DNA of 64,000 nucleotides from Betaproteobacteria bacterium (lineage in GTDB: Bacteria > Pseudomonadota > Gammaproteobacteria > Burkholderiales > Casimicrobiaceae), in contig WRFN01000003.1 of the NCBI GenBank assembly GCA_009778785.1, positions 62,001-126,000 of the forward strand. The letters are read 5' to 3'. The translations under genes were made by a program, and so were the position numbers. Below are positions 45,737-54,528 of the stretch, piece by piece (position 1 is the first letter of the stretch; each line of letters opens with the position of its first letter). A model generated the notes under the pieces. The model did not search any database, was not told where the DNA came from, and saw nothing but the letters and a program-made list of their open reading frames with translations.

Positions 45737-45760
45737 AGGGGTCTCCCGTTATCCGAAAAC

Positions 45761-46756
<996 letters not shown>

Positions 46757-46777
46757 TTATGGATTTATCATCAGCGT

Positions 46778-46813
46778 ATTGTAGCCCTTCGGAATGAAAG
46801 AGGGAACAGCGAC
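46778..46813 (-). repeat. Orphan CRISPR-repeat-like sequence
   Basis: On the plus strand it begins ATTGTAGC, has AGAGGGAAC at positions 22-30 and ends in AC. By hand alignment without gaps, 26 of 36 positions match the array repeat, including runs of eight and nine. On the minus strand it ends GGCTACAAT, like the promoter end of the array repeat, and points toward the aldo/keto reductase. No second copy or spacer structure is next to it. Confidence 0.6.
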
Positions 46814-46838
46814 GGTAACAAAAAATGTTGTTCTGGAT

Positions 46839-47891
46839 TCACTCAACCAGCGCCAGCGCCTCATGCAACACCGCCACCGATTGCCGCTCCAACTGCTGCG
46901 GATCAGAAAGACGCTGCCGGAACAGCCGCGCCCGCGGCTGGCCGTGGTAGAGGCCGAGAAGATGACGGGTGATCGCACGCAGCAGTACGCCCTGCCGCAA
47001 CTGTGTTTCGATGTAAGGCATCAGCGCTTCGAGCACGGCGCGGCGCGTCGGCAACGGCGCACCGTCACCGAACAATCGCGCTTCGGCTTCCGCCAAACAG
47101 TACGGTTGATGGTAGGCCCAGCGCCCCACCATCACGCCGTCGATGCCCGTCGCCAGTTGCGTTTCGATGGTCGGCCAATCGGTCAGACCGCCGTTCAACA
47201 CGATGGTGCATCGCGGAAAATCGCGCTTCAACTGTTGCGCGACTTCATAGCGCAGCGGCGGAATTTCGCGATTCTCTTTCGGCGACAGACCAGATAAAAT
47301 CGCGTTGCGCGCATGCACGATGAACACGCCACAACCCGCCTCGTGCACCGCGCCGACGAAATCGCGCACAAAACCATAATCCTCAACATCATCGACGCCG
47401 ATTCGATGTTTGACCGTCACCGGAATCGACACTGCCTCGCGCATCGCTCGCACGCAGTCCGCCACCAGCGTCGGCTCCTTCATCAAACAAGCGCCGAAGC
47501 TGCCGCTTTGCACCCGCTCGCTCGGGCAACCGCAATTGAGATTGATTTCATCGTAGCCCCAACGCGCGCCCAGTCGCGCCGCGTGCGCCAACATCGCCGG
47601 ATCACTACCGCCCAGTTGCAACGCCAGCGGATGCTCGGCGGCGTCGAAATCCAGATGTCGCGTCGCATCGCCGTAATACAACGCGGGCGCCGTCACCATC
47701 TCGGTGTACAAGCGAGCATGCGGCGACAACAACCGATGAAAATAACGACAGTGGCGATCCGTCCAGTCGAGCATCGGCGCCACGCAAAAACGGTAGGGCA
47801 TTGTCGGAGAAAGCGTTGAGGTCATGGCGGCATTGTACGGCGAGGCTTCGCGCTTTTGTGAACGAGCCGAAATCGGCAAGGCGGCTGTCAT
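46839..47891 (-). CDS. dusA: tRNA-dihydrouridine(20/20a) synthase
   Basis: Flavoenzyme that reduces uridines in the tRNA D-loop. The 350-residue protein has the FMN-binding start FCVAPMLDWTDRHCRYFHR, LQLGGSDPAML, and the catalytic cysteine in INLNCGCPSERVQSGSFGACLM. TVKHRIGVDD and VLNGGLTDW complete the barrel. The outermost ATG is chosen because AAGGAGG lies five bases before it; this gives about 30 residues before the usual MPYRF start. It marks the right border of the accessory island. Confidence 0.94.
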   Translation of the reverse strand: MTAALPISARSQKREASPYNAAMTSTLSPTMPYRFCVAPMLDWTDRHCRYFHRLLSPHARLYTEMVTAPALYYGDATRHLDFDAAEHPLALQLGGSDPAMLAHAARLGARWGYDEINLNCGCPSERVQSGSFGACLMKEPTLVADCVRAMREAVSIPVTVKHRIGVDDVEDYGFVRDFVGAVHEAGCGVFIVHARNAILSGLSPKENREIPPLRYEVAQQLKRDFPRCTIVLNGGLTDWPTIETQLATGIDGVMVGRWAYHQPYCLAEAEARLFGDGAPLPTRRAVLEALMPYIETQLRQGVLLRAITRHLLGLYHGQPRARLFRQRLSDPQQLERQSVAVLHEALALVE

Positions 47892-47981
47892 CGTTCCTCC
47901 TTATTTTTCACGAAGTTAACGCCCGACGCGCCATTAGGGTAAACTTGTCGCCTGACTGCTTGATGCTTCTCGGAGCGCCCC

Positions 47982-48428
47982 ATGAAAAAAATATTCTCCG
48001 CCGTTTTTGTCGTCGTGTTGACCTCTTCGGTTCTGGCCGGTTGTGCGACCCGTTCCGCCGATACTGACAAAACGCTATCGTTATCGTACAGCACCATCGC
48101 CACCGAAGCGCTCAACGGCGCCAACATTCCGATGGAAGTCGGTCAGCAATTGGATGTGCGTTTGCGGAGCAATCACGCCACCGGCCACCAATGGGTACAG
48201 ACCGAGCCGATGCGTGGCGCGCTGCGCGACGCCAGCCCGCGCTATGAAGTTCTGCCGACGCCGGAAGGCGCGGAACCCAACCCCAGCGCGGGCGGGACGG
48301 AAATTTTTTCATTCACCGCCGCGCGACCGGGCACCCAAGTGCTGGTGTTTGAATATCGGCGCTCTTGGGAAACCGACGAGCAACAGGAAGCCATCAAGAC
48401 AATCAGTTATCAGATTACGGTTAACTAG
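47982..48428 (+). CDS. Chagasin-like (I42) protease-inhibitor lipoprotein
   Basis: A 148-residue lipoprotein with signal VVVLTSSVLAGC (lipid on Cys21). The mature domain matches the inhibitor-of-cysteine-peptidase fold, with loop 1 NHATGHQW (consensus NPTTGxxW), loop 2 around SAGGTEIF and loop 3 RRSWE (consensus RPW). Such proteins block papain-like proteases. The target here is unknown: it could be an endogenous protease or one from a host or predator. It stands alone and divergent from dusA. Confidence 0.75.
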   Translation: MKKIFSAVFVVVLTSSVLAGCATRSADTDKTLSLSYSTIATEALNGANIPMEVGQQLDVRLRSNHATGHQWVQTEPMRGALRDASPRYEVLPTPEGAEPNPSAGGTEIFSFTAARPGTQVLVFEYRRSWETDEQQEAIKTISYQITVN

Positions 48429-48444
48429 GGTTTAGCGTGAATTC

Positions 48445-48475
48445 TGTAGGGGGCGCTTTGCGAAGCGCTCCTACA
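48445..48475. repeat. Palindromic hairpin between convergent genes
   Basis: TGTAGG...GCGCTT faces AAGCGC...CCTACA in a near-perfect 31-base inverted repeat between the convergent chagasin-like and DUF493 genes. It shares its GGGCGC core with 2172-2193 and its CCTAC end with 30037-30113. It may act as a shared transcript end, although no clear T-run follows. Confidence 0.5.
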
Positions 48476-48478
48476 AAC

Positions 48479-48754
48479 TTAAAGCACCACCCTCACCATC
48501 GGATGCGCCGTCAGTGCGCGGTACAACGCATCGAGTTGCGCTTTGTCGGTGGCGCGGATGGTCACCGTCAGCGACAAATAGTGATTCTCTTTGGAGGGGC
48601 GCATTTCCATCGTTGCCGGATCGAAGTCCGGCGCATGCGCCACGACGATATCGGCAACGGCTTGCGCGAAACCTTCCACGTTTTTCCCCATTACTTTGAT
48701 CGGAAAATCGCAGGGAAACTGCAATAACGATTCTTCAGAAGAAATGTCCGTCAT
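48479..48754 (-). CDS. DUF493 (YbeD) family protein
   Basis: A 91-residue ACT-like-fold protein: LLQFPCDFPIKVMGKNVEGF then YLSLTVTIRATDKAQLDALYRALTAHPMVRVVL. YbeD is often next to lipB in enteric bacteria; its role is thought to be regulatory but is not established. The internal ATG preceded by GAGAGA was chosen over a GTG four codons upstream. It starts nine bases after the mltD stop on the same strand. Confidence 0.88.
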   Translation of the reverse strand: MTDISSEESLLQFPCDFPIKVMGKNVEGFAQAVADIVVAHAPDFDPATMEMRPSKENHYLSLTVTIRATDKAQLDALYRALTAHPMVRVVL

Positions 48755-48762
48755 GATTTCTC

Positions 48763-50709
48763 TCACCGCCGCGCCGTATGAACGCCGCCGGAAATGCGAA
48801 GCGTTTGCCCGATTCGCAGAGCGGCGTTTTTCAGCCCGTTCCAGCGTTTCAATTCGTCAACACTGACGTTGTAACGCGATGCGATGTCGTACAGCGTATC
48901 GCCTTCTTCAACTTTGTGATAGGCCGTCTTCGATATCGGGTGCCTCGTTGCCGGGGTCTTGATCGGCGACAGTTTGGGCGACGACGACGCTTGCGTCGTT
49001 GAAACTTGACCGTCGGCGGAGACGCGCAAGTTCTGCCCCACCTGCAAGGTTTTGGCGCTCGTCAAGCCGTTCCAGCGCATCAGGTCTTGAACGTTGATCC
49101 GATAATGCGAAGCAATCTTCGCGGGCGTGTCGCCCTTCTGCACTTTGTGATACGTTGCCGATGTGGTTGGCGCTGCAACGATGCGCGTCGCTTTATCCGT
49201 TGACTTATCAGTGGGTTTATCCGTGATCTTTTCCGACAGCGCTCGCGGCGCCGATACCGATGAAGCGCGCACGCTGTCGTAACGCGCCCTTTCGTTATAC
49301 ACGCGAATGTTTTTGCCGACGCGCAAATGTTTGGCATTCTTCAAGCCGTTGAGCCGCATCAACTCCTCGGGCGTCGTGTCGTAACGATGGGCGATTTGCG
49401 CCAGCGTGTCGCCGCGTTTGACTTTGTAGCGCGAGGTGCGCGCCGACGGCACGGTGGTGAACACCGCTTGGGTAAGCGAGGTTTCGGCAGTCCACGAAGG
49501 TTGTTGCGCCGGCACCAGCACATTCACGCCTTCGCGGGCGTGAGCGCGAAGGCCCAGACCGTTGACCGCTCGCAATGCTTCAAGTGACATGCCGAATTTG
49601 TTGGCCACTTGTGCGAAGGATTCGCTCTTCTGCAGCCGATACGCCTGCCACGTCACCAGCGGTTGATCTTCCAATTCCAGCTTCGACGCAAACAGTTCCG
49701 CTTTGTCGATCGGTAATAACAGCGTGAATTCGTCGGCGCCCGCAATTACAGGCCGATTGTGTTGCGGGTTCAGCGCCAGAAATTCTTCTTTCGACATTTC
49801 GGCCAGCGCCACCGCTTTACTGACATCCATCCGCTTCCTCGTCTTCACCACTGTGAAGTAAGGCGCGTCGGGCATGTCGGAAAGTTCGAGGTTGTATTTT
49901 TCGGGATCGCGAATGATGTTTTTGATCGCCTGCAATTTCGGCACGTAGTTCATCGTTTCGTTCGTCAGCCTCAACGCTTCATACGTCTCCGGCAAACCGC
50001 GAGCGCGATTCTTCGCCTGCGCGCGCGCGACGCTGCCCTCGCCGCAGTTGTACGCAGCCAGCGCCAGTTGCCAATCGTTGAAATCGCCGTACAGTTTTTG
50101 CAGATAATCGAGCGCTGAATCGGTGGCCGACAACACGTCGCGGCGCTCATCGACCCACCAATTTTGTTTCAGTCCGTAATTCTTGCCGGTGGACGGAATG
50201 AATTGCCAGATGCCGGAAGCGCTGCTGCGCGACAACGCATTCGGATTGTAACCGCTCTCGATCATCGGCAAGAGCGCAATCTCCATCGGCATGTTGCGCG
50301 CCTGAACTTCGTGAACGATGTGATAAAGATACAAGCGGCTGCGCTCGAAAATTCGCTCCACATAATCGGGGCGGTTGCTGTACCAATCTTCCCATTTCTC
50401 GACCCGCGGTCCTTCCACATCGGGGATGCTGTAGCCGTTGACGATCACTTCCCACAAATCGGTTTCCGGCGGCGGCAACGACACCAACTCGGCTTGTTGC
50501 TCCGGCGTGAACGGCGGCTCTTCGGCTTCGACAGGCGGCGGTGTTTCGGCGACGACGCTCGCACTGACATCGGGTGCAACTTTTTCTGTTGTTTCGGCAG
50601 ACCCTTGGTCTTGCAGAGAAGCGCACGAAGACAGCGCGACGGCAATCAGAACAACAAGATAACAGCGAAAAACGATAAGCAGATAACGCAAAATAAACCT
50701 CGAAAACAA
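48763..50709 (-). CDS. mltD: Membrane-bound lytic murein transglycosylase D with LysM repeats
   Basis: Cleaves peptidoglycan glycan strands with 1,6-anhydro ends. The predicted 648-residue lipoprotein has a signal ending ALSSC, an SLT domain with catalytic E in LLPMIESGYNPNALS and GIWQFIPSTGKNYGL, a DUF-type linker, and C-terminal LysM modules (YKVKRGDTLAQIAHRYD, YHKVQKGDTPAKIASHYR, YHKVEEGDTLYDIASRYN, plus a degenerate one near YRLQKSESFAQVANKF). The start is uncertain: a TTG with GGGGGA six bases upstream is proposed; another TTG six codons on is possible. Confidence 0.92.
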   Translation of the reverse strand: MFSRFILRYLLIVFRCYLVVLIAVALSSCASLQDQGSAETTEKVAPDVSASVVAETPPPVEAEEPPFTPEQQAELVSLPPPETDLWEVIVNGYSIPDVEGPRVEKWEDWYSNRPDYVERIFERSRLYLYHIVHEVQARNMPMEIALLPMIESGYNPNALSRSSASGIWQFIPSTGKNYGLKQNWWVDERRDVLSATDSALDYLQKLYGDFNDWQLALAAYNCGEGSVARAQAKNRARGLPETYEALRLTNETMNYVPKLQAIKNIIRDPEKYNLELSDMPDAPYFTVVKTRKRMDVSKAVALAEMSKEEFLALNPQHNRPVIAGADEFTLLLPIDKAELFASKLELEDQPLVTWQAYRLQKSESFAQVANKFGMSLEALRAVNGLGLRAHAREGVNVLVPAQQPSWTAETSLTQAVFTTVPSARTSRYKVKRGDTLAQIAHRYDTTPEELMRLNGLKNAKHLRVGKNIRVYNERARYDSVRASSVSAPRALSEKITDKPTDKSTDKATRIVAAPTTSATYHKVQKGDTPAKIASHYRINVQDLMRWNGLTSAKTLQVGQNLRVSADGQVSTTQASSSPKLSPIKTPATRHPISKTAYHKVEEGDTLYDIASRYNVSVDELKRWNGLKNAALRIGQTLRISGGVHTARR

Positions 50710-50828
50710 CGGTTGTCCCCCGATGCTGCCTTGATTTTCTCTACGAAGGCAACGACTTGCCGCCAATCGACGGCCAAAGATTTTCGGATAGTAGGCTGAC
50801 TGTTGCCGGGCGTCAACACGTTGGCGCC

Positions 50829-51608
50829 TCAGCGAAACCCGTCTTTCCACGCCCGCAGGGCGGCGAAGGTTTCCGCCGCCGTTTCACACGGCAAACCGCT
50901 ATGGGCGCGCGCCGCCACTTGCACCGCCGGAACCTCGACGCGCAAAAACGGATTGGTCGCCCGCTCCTCCGCCAGCGTCGATGGCAGGCTGGGCTTGCCC
51001 GCCGCGCGCAACGCCTGCACCGCCGCTTCCCGCGCCGCCAGCGCCGCGTTGTCCGGCTCGACCACACGCGCAAAGCGCAGGTTCGACAGCGTGTATTCGT
51101 GCCCGCTGTAAACGCGCGTCGTCTCCGGCAGCGCCCTCAGCGTCGATAACGACGCCCACATCATCGCCATCGTCCCCTCGAAAACGCGCCCGCAACCAGC
51201 GGCAAACAGTGTATCGCCGCAAAAAAGCGCCGTTTCCTCCGGCGTTTCCACCACATACGCCAGATGCCCGAGCGTGTGCCCCGGTACCGCCAGCGCGCGA
51301 CACGACAACGCCAGCCCCGGCAACGTCAACGTCTCGCCGCCGTGCAGCGGCACGGTACGCGCCGGAATCGTCTCGTTGGCAGGACCGTAAACCGGCGCCG
51401 GACAACGCGCCGCCACCGCCGCGTTGCCGCCGACATGGTCAGCATGATGGTGCGTGCACAACACCGCCGACAACGTCAGCTTCAGCGCTTCGAGCCTCGC
51501 CAGAAGCGGTTCCGCCGAGCCCGCGTCCACCGCCACGGCATAACGACCATCGTGAATCAACCAAATAAAGTTGTCGGCAAGAACAGGGATAGGGATAATC
51601 GCCACCAT
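50829..51608 (-). CDS. gloB: Hydroxyacylglutathione hydrolase (glyoxalase II)
   Basis: Hydrolyses S-lactoylglutathione to lactate in methylglyoxal detoxification. The 259-residue metallo-beta-lactamase-fold protein has the dinuclear metal motif THHHADH, further ligands in PGHTLGH, FCGDTLFAAGCG and YSGHEYT. The start [17 protein letters not shown] matches homologues. Its ATG shares two bases with the ATG of the divergent methyltransferase. Confidence 0.95.
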   Translation of the reverse strand: MVAIIPIPVLADNFIWLIHDGRYAVAVDAGSAEPLLARLEALKLTLSAVLCTHHHADHVGGNAAVAARCPAPVYGPANETIPARTVPLHGGETLTLPGLALSCRALAVPGHTLGHLAYVVETPEETALFCGDTLFAAGCGRVFEGTMAMMWASLSTLRALPETTRVYSGHEYTLSNLRFARVVEPDNAALAAREAAVQALRAAGKPSLPSTLAEERATNPFLRVEVPAVQVAARAHSGLPCETAAETFAALRAWKDGFR

Positions 51609-52449
51609 GGGCACATCTTCAGACCTCCCGCCGGACATGTCAACTGAACCGTCAACCGGGCAACTGCCAGAACCGCCAGAAAAGGCGCTCGGCTGGCAAA
51701 CGCCGCTCGGGCAATACCTGCTGGCGCGCGAACAAGCCTGGTTCGACCGCACCGTTCCCGACCTCTTCGGTTTTTACGCGCTGCAAATCGGCTTGCCGCA
51801 GCAACCGCTGCTGGCACAGTCGCGCATTCCGCAGCGCTGGACGCTCGACTTCGATCCGCCCGCCAATGTCCGTGCCGACCCGCACGCTCTGCCGCTGCCC
51901 GATGACGTGATCGACCTCGTTGCCATTCCGCACGCTCTCGAATTCACCGACGACCCGCACCAACTGTTGCGCGAAGCGTACCGCGTGCTGCGCCCGGAAG
52001 GCCGTCTGCTGATCGTCGGCATCAATCCCTACTCGCTGTTCGGCATGCGCCAGCGCTTCAGCAAAAACCGGCAACCGCCGTGGAACGGCCGCTTCCTGAG
52101 CGCCTATCGCGTCAAAGACTGGCTGGCGCTGCTCGGATTCGATATCATCGGCGGCGGCTTCGATGTTTACGCGCCGCCGTTCACGCACAGCCATTGGCTC
52201 GCTCGCTGCAAAATCATCGAGCAAGCGGGCGACCGCTGGTGGCCGATTGCCGGCGGCATCTACTTCCTGCACGCCGTCAAAAAAGTGGTGGGTATGCGCG
52301 TGATCACCCCGGTGTGGCAACGACACGCCCGCCGTAAAAACTGGGCGACGGCGCCCAAAACACCTTGGGAAGCGCTGGACGAAAAGCATTTCCCTTTGAA
52401 GAAAGAGACAGAAAAACACGATGGAAAAAAGCACGACCCGCGTCGTTGA
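51607..52449 (+). CDS. Class I SAM-dependent methyltransferase
   Basis: A 280-residue protein of the type 11 methyltransferase group commonly found beside gloB and rnhA in Betaproteobacteria. The core has [20 protein letters not shown] (acidic loop), [13 protein letters not shown] and [20 protein letters not shown]; the usual glycine-rich motif I is degenerate, as is normal in this subgroup. The substrate is unknown. The ATG inside the CATG shared with gloB is used; another ATG ten codons on is possible. The last 29 bases overlap rnhA. Confidence 0.82.
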   Translation: MGTSSDLPPDMSTEPSTGQLPEPPEKALGWQTPLGQYLLAREQAWFDRTVPDLFGFYALQIGLPQQPLLAQSRIPQRWTLDFDPPANVRADPHALPLPDDVIDLVAIPHALEFTDDPHQLLREAYRVLRPEGRLLIVGINPYSLFGMRQRFSKNRQPPWNGRFLSAYRVKDWLALLGFDIIGGGFDVYAPPFTHSHWLARCKIIEQAGDRWWPIAGGIYFLHAVKKVVGMRVITPVWQRHARRKNWATAPKTPWEALDEKHFPLKKETEKHDGKKHDPRR

Positions 52450-52879
52450 GATTTACACCGACGGCGCTTGCAAAGGTAACCCGGGGCCCGGCGGCTGGGG
52501 CGCGCTGCTCGTCTTCGGCGACGCTCGCCGCGAACTCTTCGGCGGCGAAGCGCACACCACCAACAACCGCATGGAACTGATCGCCGTCATCGAAGCCCTC
52601 GTCGCCCTCATCCGCTCTTGCGACGTGCAGCTTTACACCGACTCCGTTTACGTCAAAAACGGCATCGAACAATGGATCCACAACTGGAAAAAAAACGGCT
52701 GGAAAACCGCCAACAAAAAGCCGGTCAAAAACGACGATCTCTGGCAAGCGCTCGACCGCGAGGCCGCCCGCCACAACATCGAATGGCACTGGCTCAAAGG
52801 CCACGCCGGCCACCCCGGCAACGAGCGCGCCGATGCGCTCGCCAATCAGGGATGCTCTGAACAATACACCGCGCCATGA
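52421..52879 (+). CDS. rnhA: Ribonuclease HI
   Basis: Degrades the RNA strand of RNA-DNA hybrids. The 152-residue protein has the four acidic catalytic residues D14 ([16 protein letters not shown]), E52 (NNRMELIA), D74 ([10 protein letters not shown]) and D138 ([12 protein letters not shown]), and the basic handle [20 protein letters not shown]. It starts within the methyltransferase 3' end. dnaQ, often next in this order, is absent. Confidence 0.96.
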   Translation: MEKSTTRVVEIYTDGACKGNPGPGGWGALLVFGDARRELFGGEAHTTNNRMELIAVIEALVALIRSCDVQLYTDSVYVKNGIEQWIHNWKKNGWKTANKKPVKNDDLWQALDREAARHNIEWHWLKGHAGHPGNERADALANQGCSEQYTAP

Positions 52880-52920
52880 ACGTCTCGTAACGCTTGAGAT
52901 GTCGTAGGGGTACTCCCCGC

Positions 52921-53292
52921 TTACAACCGCCTCGGCATCAGCGCGGCCAGCGCCAGAAACACCCAACCGAGAATCATGGCGCCGCCGCCGATCGGCGCGG
53001 CCATCGGAAACAAACGCATGTCCTCGAAAACCCGGCAAGCAAGGTCGCCACAGAAAAGCGCGAGTCCGACCACCAGCAGAAAACCGGCCAGAAACAACAG
53101 CCGTCGCGGCGAGTTTGCCACCCGCATCAGCGCCGTTACCCCGATCAGCGCCGGTGCGTGTACCAGCAGAATGTCGGCACAGGTTTTCAGCAAATCCGGA
53201 TAGTTGCCGTGCGCCGCCAGCGCAGAGAAGGCAACTCCCGCAGCGCCGGCAAGGCCGGCAAAAAGCAAAAGGAAACGTTCTGCAACGCTCAT
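52921..53292 (-). CDS. DUF423 family membrane protein
   Basis: A 123-residue protein with four hydrophobic segments. Family marks are GVAFSALAAHG near the start and PIGGGAMILGWVFLALAAL at the C terminus. The function is unknown (YgdD/DUF423). The start MSVAERFLLLFAG was chosen; an open frame further upstream is charged and lacks support. The 270 bases from here to ubiA show no gene I can support. Confidence 0.85.
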   Translation of the reverse strand: MSVAERFLLLFAGLAGAAGVAFSALAAHGNYPDLLKTCADILLVHAPALIGVTALMRVANSPRRLLFLAGFLLVVGLALFCGDLACRVFEDMRLFPMAAPIGGGAMILGWVFLALAALMPRRL

Positions 53293-53565
53293 ATCCCTAC
53301 CCCCATCAGGCTTATTGCCTTCAGCCTCAATTCTACCCCTTCGGAAGGAGATAAACACACCCCTTTCAAGGAACGGCGCACTGGCGCCGTCGCCTGCTTA
53401 TGGCATAATGGCACATCTTTTTGATGGTGCTCATGATGTTCGGGGTCTTTTCATCGGTAACGATGGGCTTGGGTGGCGTCCGGCGCGATGCCTTGTTGGC
53501 GCTACGGGCGGCAGCAATCGGGTACCATCCACTGATTCCCGTTCTCTGACGCCAAGTACCCGACC

Positions 53566-54516
53566 ATGATTTCTCTGCTCAATCGTCTCAATGCTTACGA
53601 ACGGTTGTTGCGTTTGCATCAGCCGTCCGGCGCTTTATTGTTGCTGTGGCCGATTCTGTCGGCGCTGTGGTTGACGACGAGCGGCTGGCCGCCGATTTCA
53701 CTGGTGATTATTTTCGTGATGGGAACGCTGTTGATGCGTTCCGCCGGTTGCGCACTCGCCGACTGGCTCGACCGCAACAACGCTATCCATGGCAGCAGTG
53801 GCGGCGACGGCGTCCCCCACAAGGTCGATACCCGCGCCGCGCCGCTGAAAAAAAGCGCCTCCGCGCGAGGTGTGATCGCGCCGTGGGAAGCGCTGGTCGT
53901 GGCCGCTGTGTTGGCGCTCGCTTCGCTTGGCTTCATCTGGTTCACTGCCCCAGTTGCCATTGACCTCTCGGTGGGCGCGCTGGTGCTGGCGCTGGCGCTG
54001 GCGGTGTTGCAGCATCGCTTCAGGCGTGTGCTCTCGCTGCCGCAAGCGGCTTTCGCTTTCGTTTTTCTGCTCGGCATTCCGATGACTTTCGCGACGGCCA
54101 ACCATCCGGTGTCATGGTTCGCCTGGAGTTTGGTGGGCATTCATGTGTTTTGGGTGCTCGCTTGCGACATTGAAGCCGCAATGGCCAACCGCGATGAAGA
54201 TACCGCGCTCGGCTGGCGCTCTTCCGCGCTCCTTCTGGGGCGTTACGATGTGCCGGCCGTGGCCGTTTGCTACGGGCTGTTTCTGGTGGGTATGGCGCTG
54301 GTCGGACGCTGGTGGCATCTGGGCATGGCGTACTGGATCGCGCTGGCCGTGGCGGCGGCGGGCATGGTTTTCTTTCTGTGGTTCATTCGCCGCCGCAAAC
54401 CTTCTCGCTGCGCGGCAACGTTCCGTCACCAGCAATGGATCGTGATGGTGATTTTTATCGGCATCGTTGTCGACTACACGCTGCGACTGCACGCCATGCC
54501 TATGCTGGGGCGGTAA
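53566..54516 (+). CDS. UbiA-family prenyltransferase with altered Asp-rich motifs
   Basis: An integral membrane prenyltransferase of 316 residues, overall like 4-hydroxybenzoate octaprenyltransferase (RLHQPSGALLLLWPILSALW, FLLGIPMTFA). The first motif, normally NDxxDxxxD, reads A65-D66-x-x-D69-x-x-x-A73 and is followed by an extra Gly/Ser-rich stretch. The second, normally DTxYAxxDxxDD, reads DIEAAMANRDED. If functional it would attach a polyprenyl chain to an aromatic ring for ubiquinone, but the missing metal-binding residues make a changed or lost activity possible. It is convergent with the CHASE2 kinase gene. Confidence 0.8.
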   Translation: MISLLNRLNAYERLLRLHQPSGALLLLWPILSALWLTTSGWPPISLVIIFVMGTLLMRSAGCALADWLDRNNAIHGSSGGDGVPHKVDTRAAPLKKSASARGVIAPWEALVVAAVLALASLGFIWFTAPVAIDLSVGALVLALALAVLQHRFRRVLSLPQAAFAFVFLLGIPMTFATANHPVSWFAWSLVGIHVFWVLACDIEAAMANRDEDTALGWRSSALLLGRYDVPAVAVCYGLFLVGMALVGRWWHLGMAYWIALAVAAAGMVFFLWFIRRRKPSRCAATFRHQQWIVMVIFIGIVVDYTLRLHAMPMLGR

Positions 54517-54528
54517 TCTCCCTGCCGC

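Noticed and set aside
46778..46838. Orphan repeat as a second tracrRNA read rightward
   Set aside because: No nexus hairpin or terminator follows on the plus strand, so a functional tracrRNA is unlikely.
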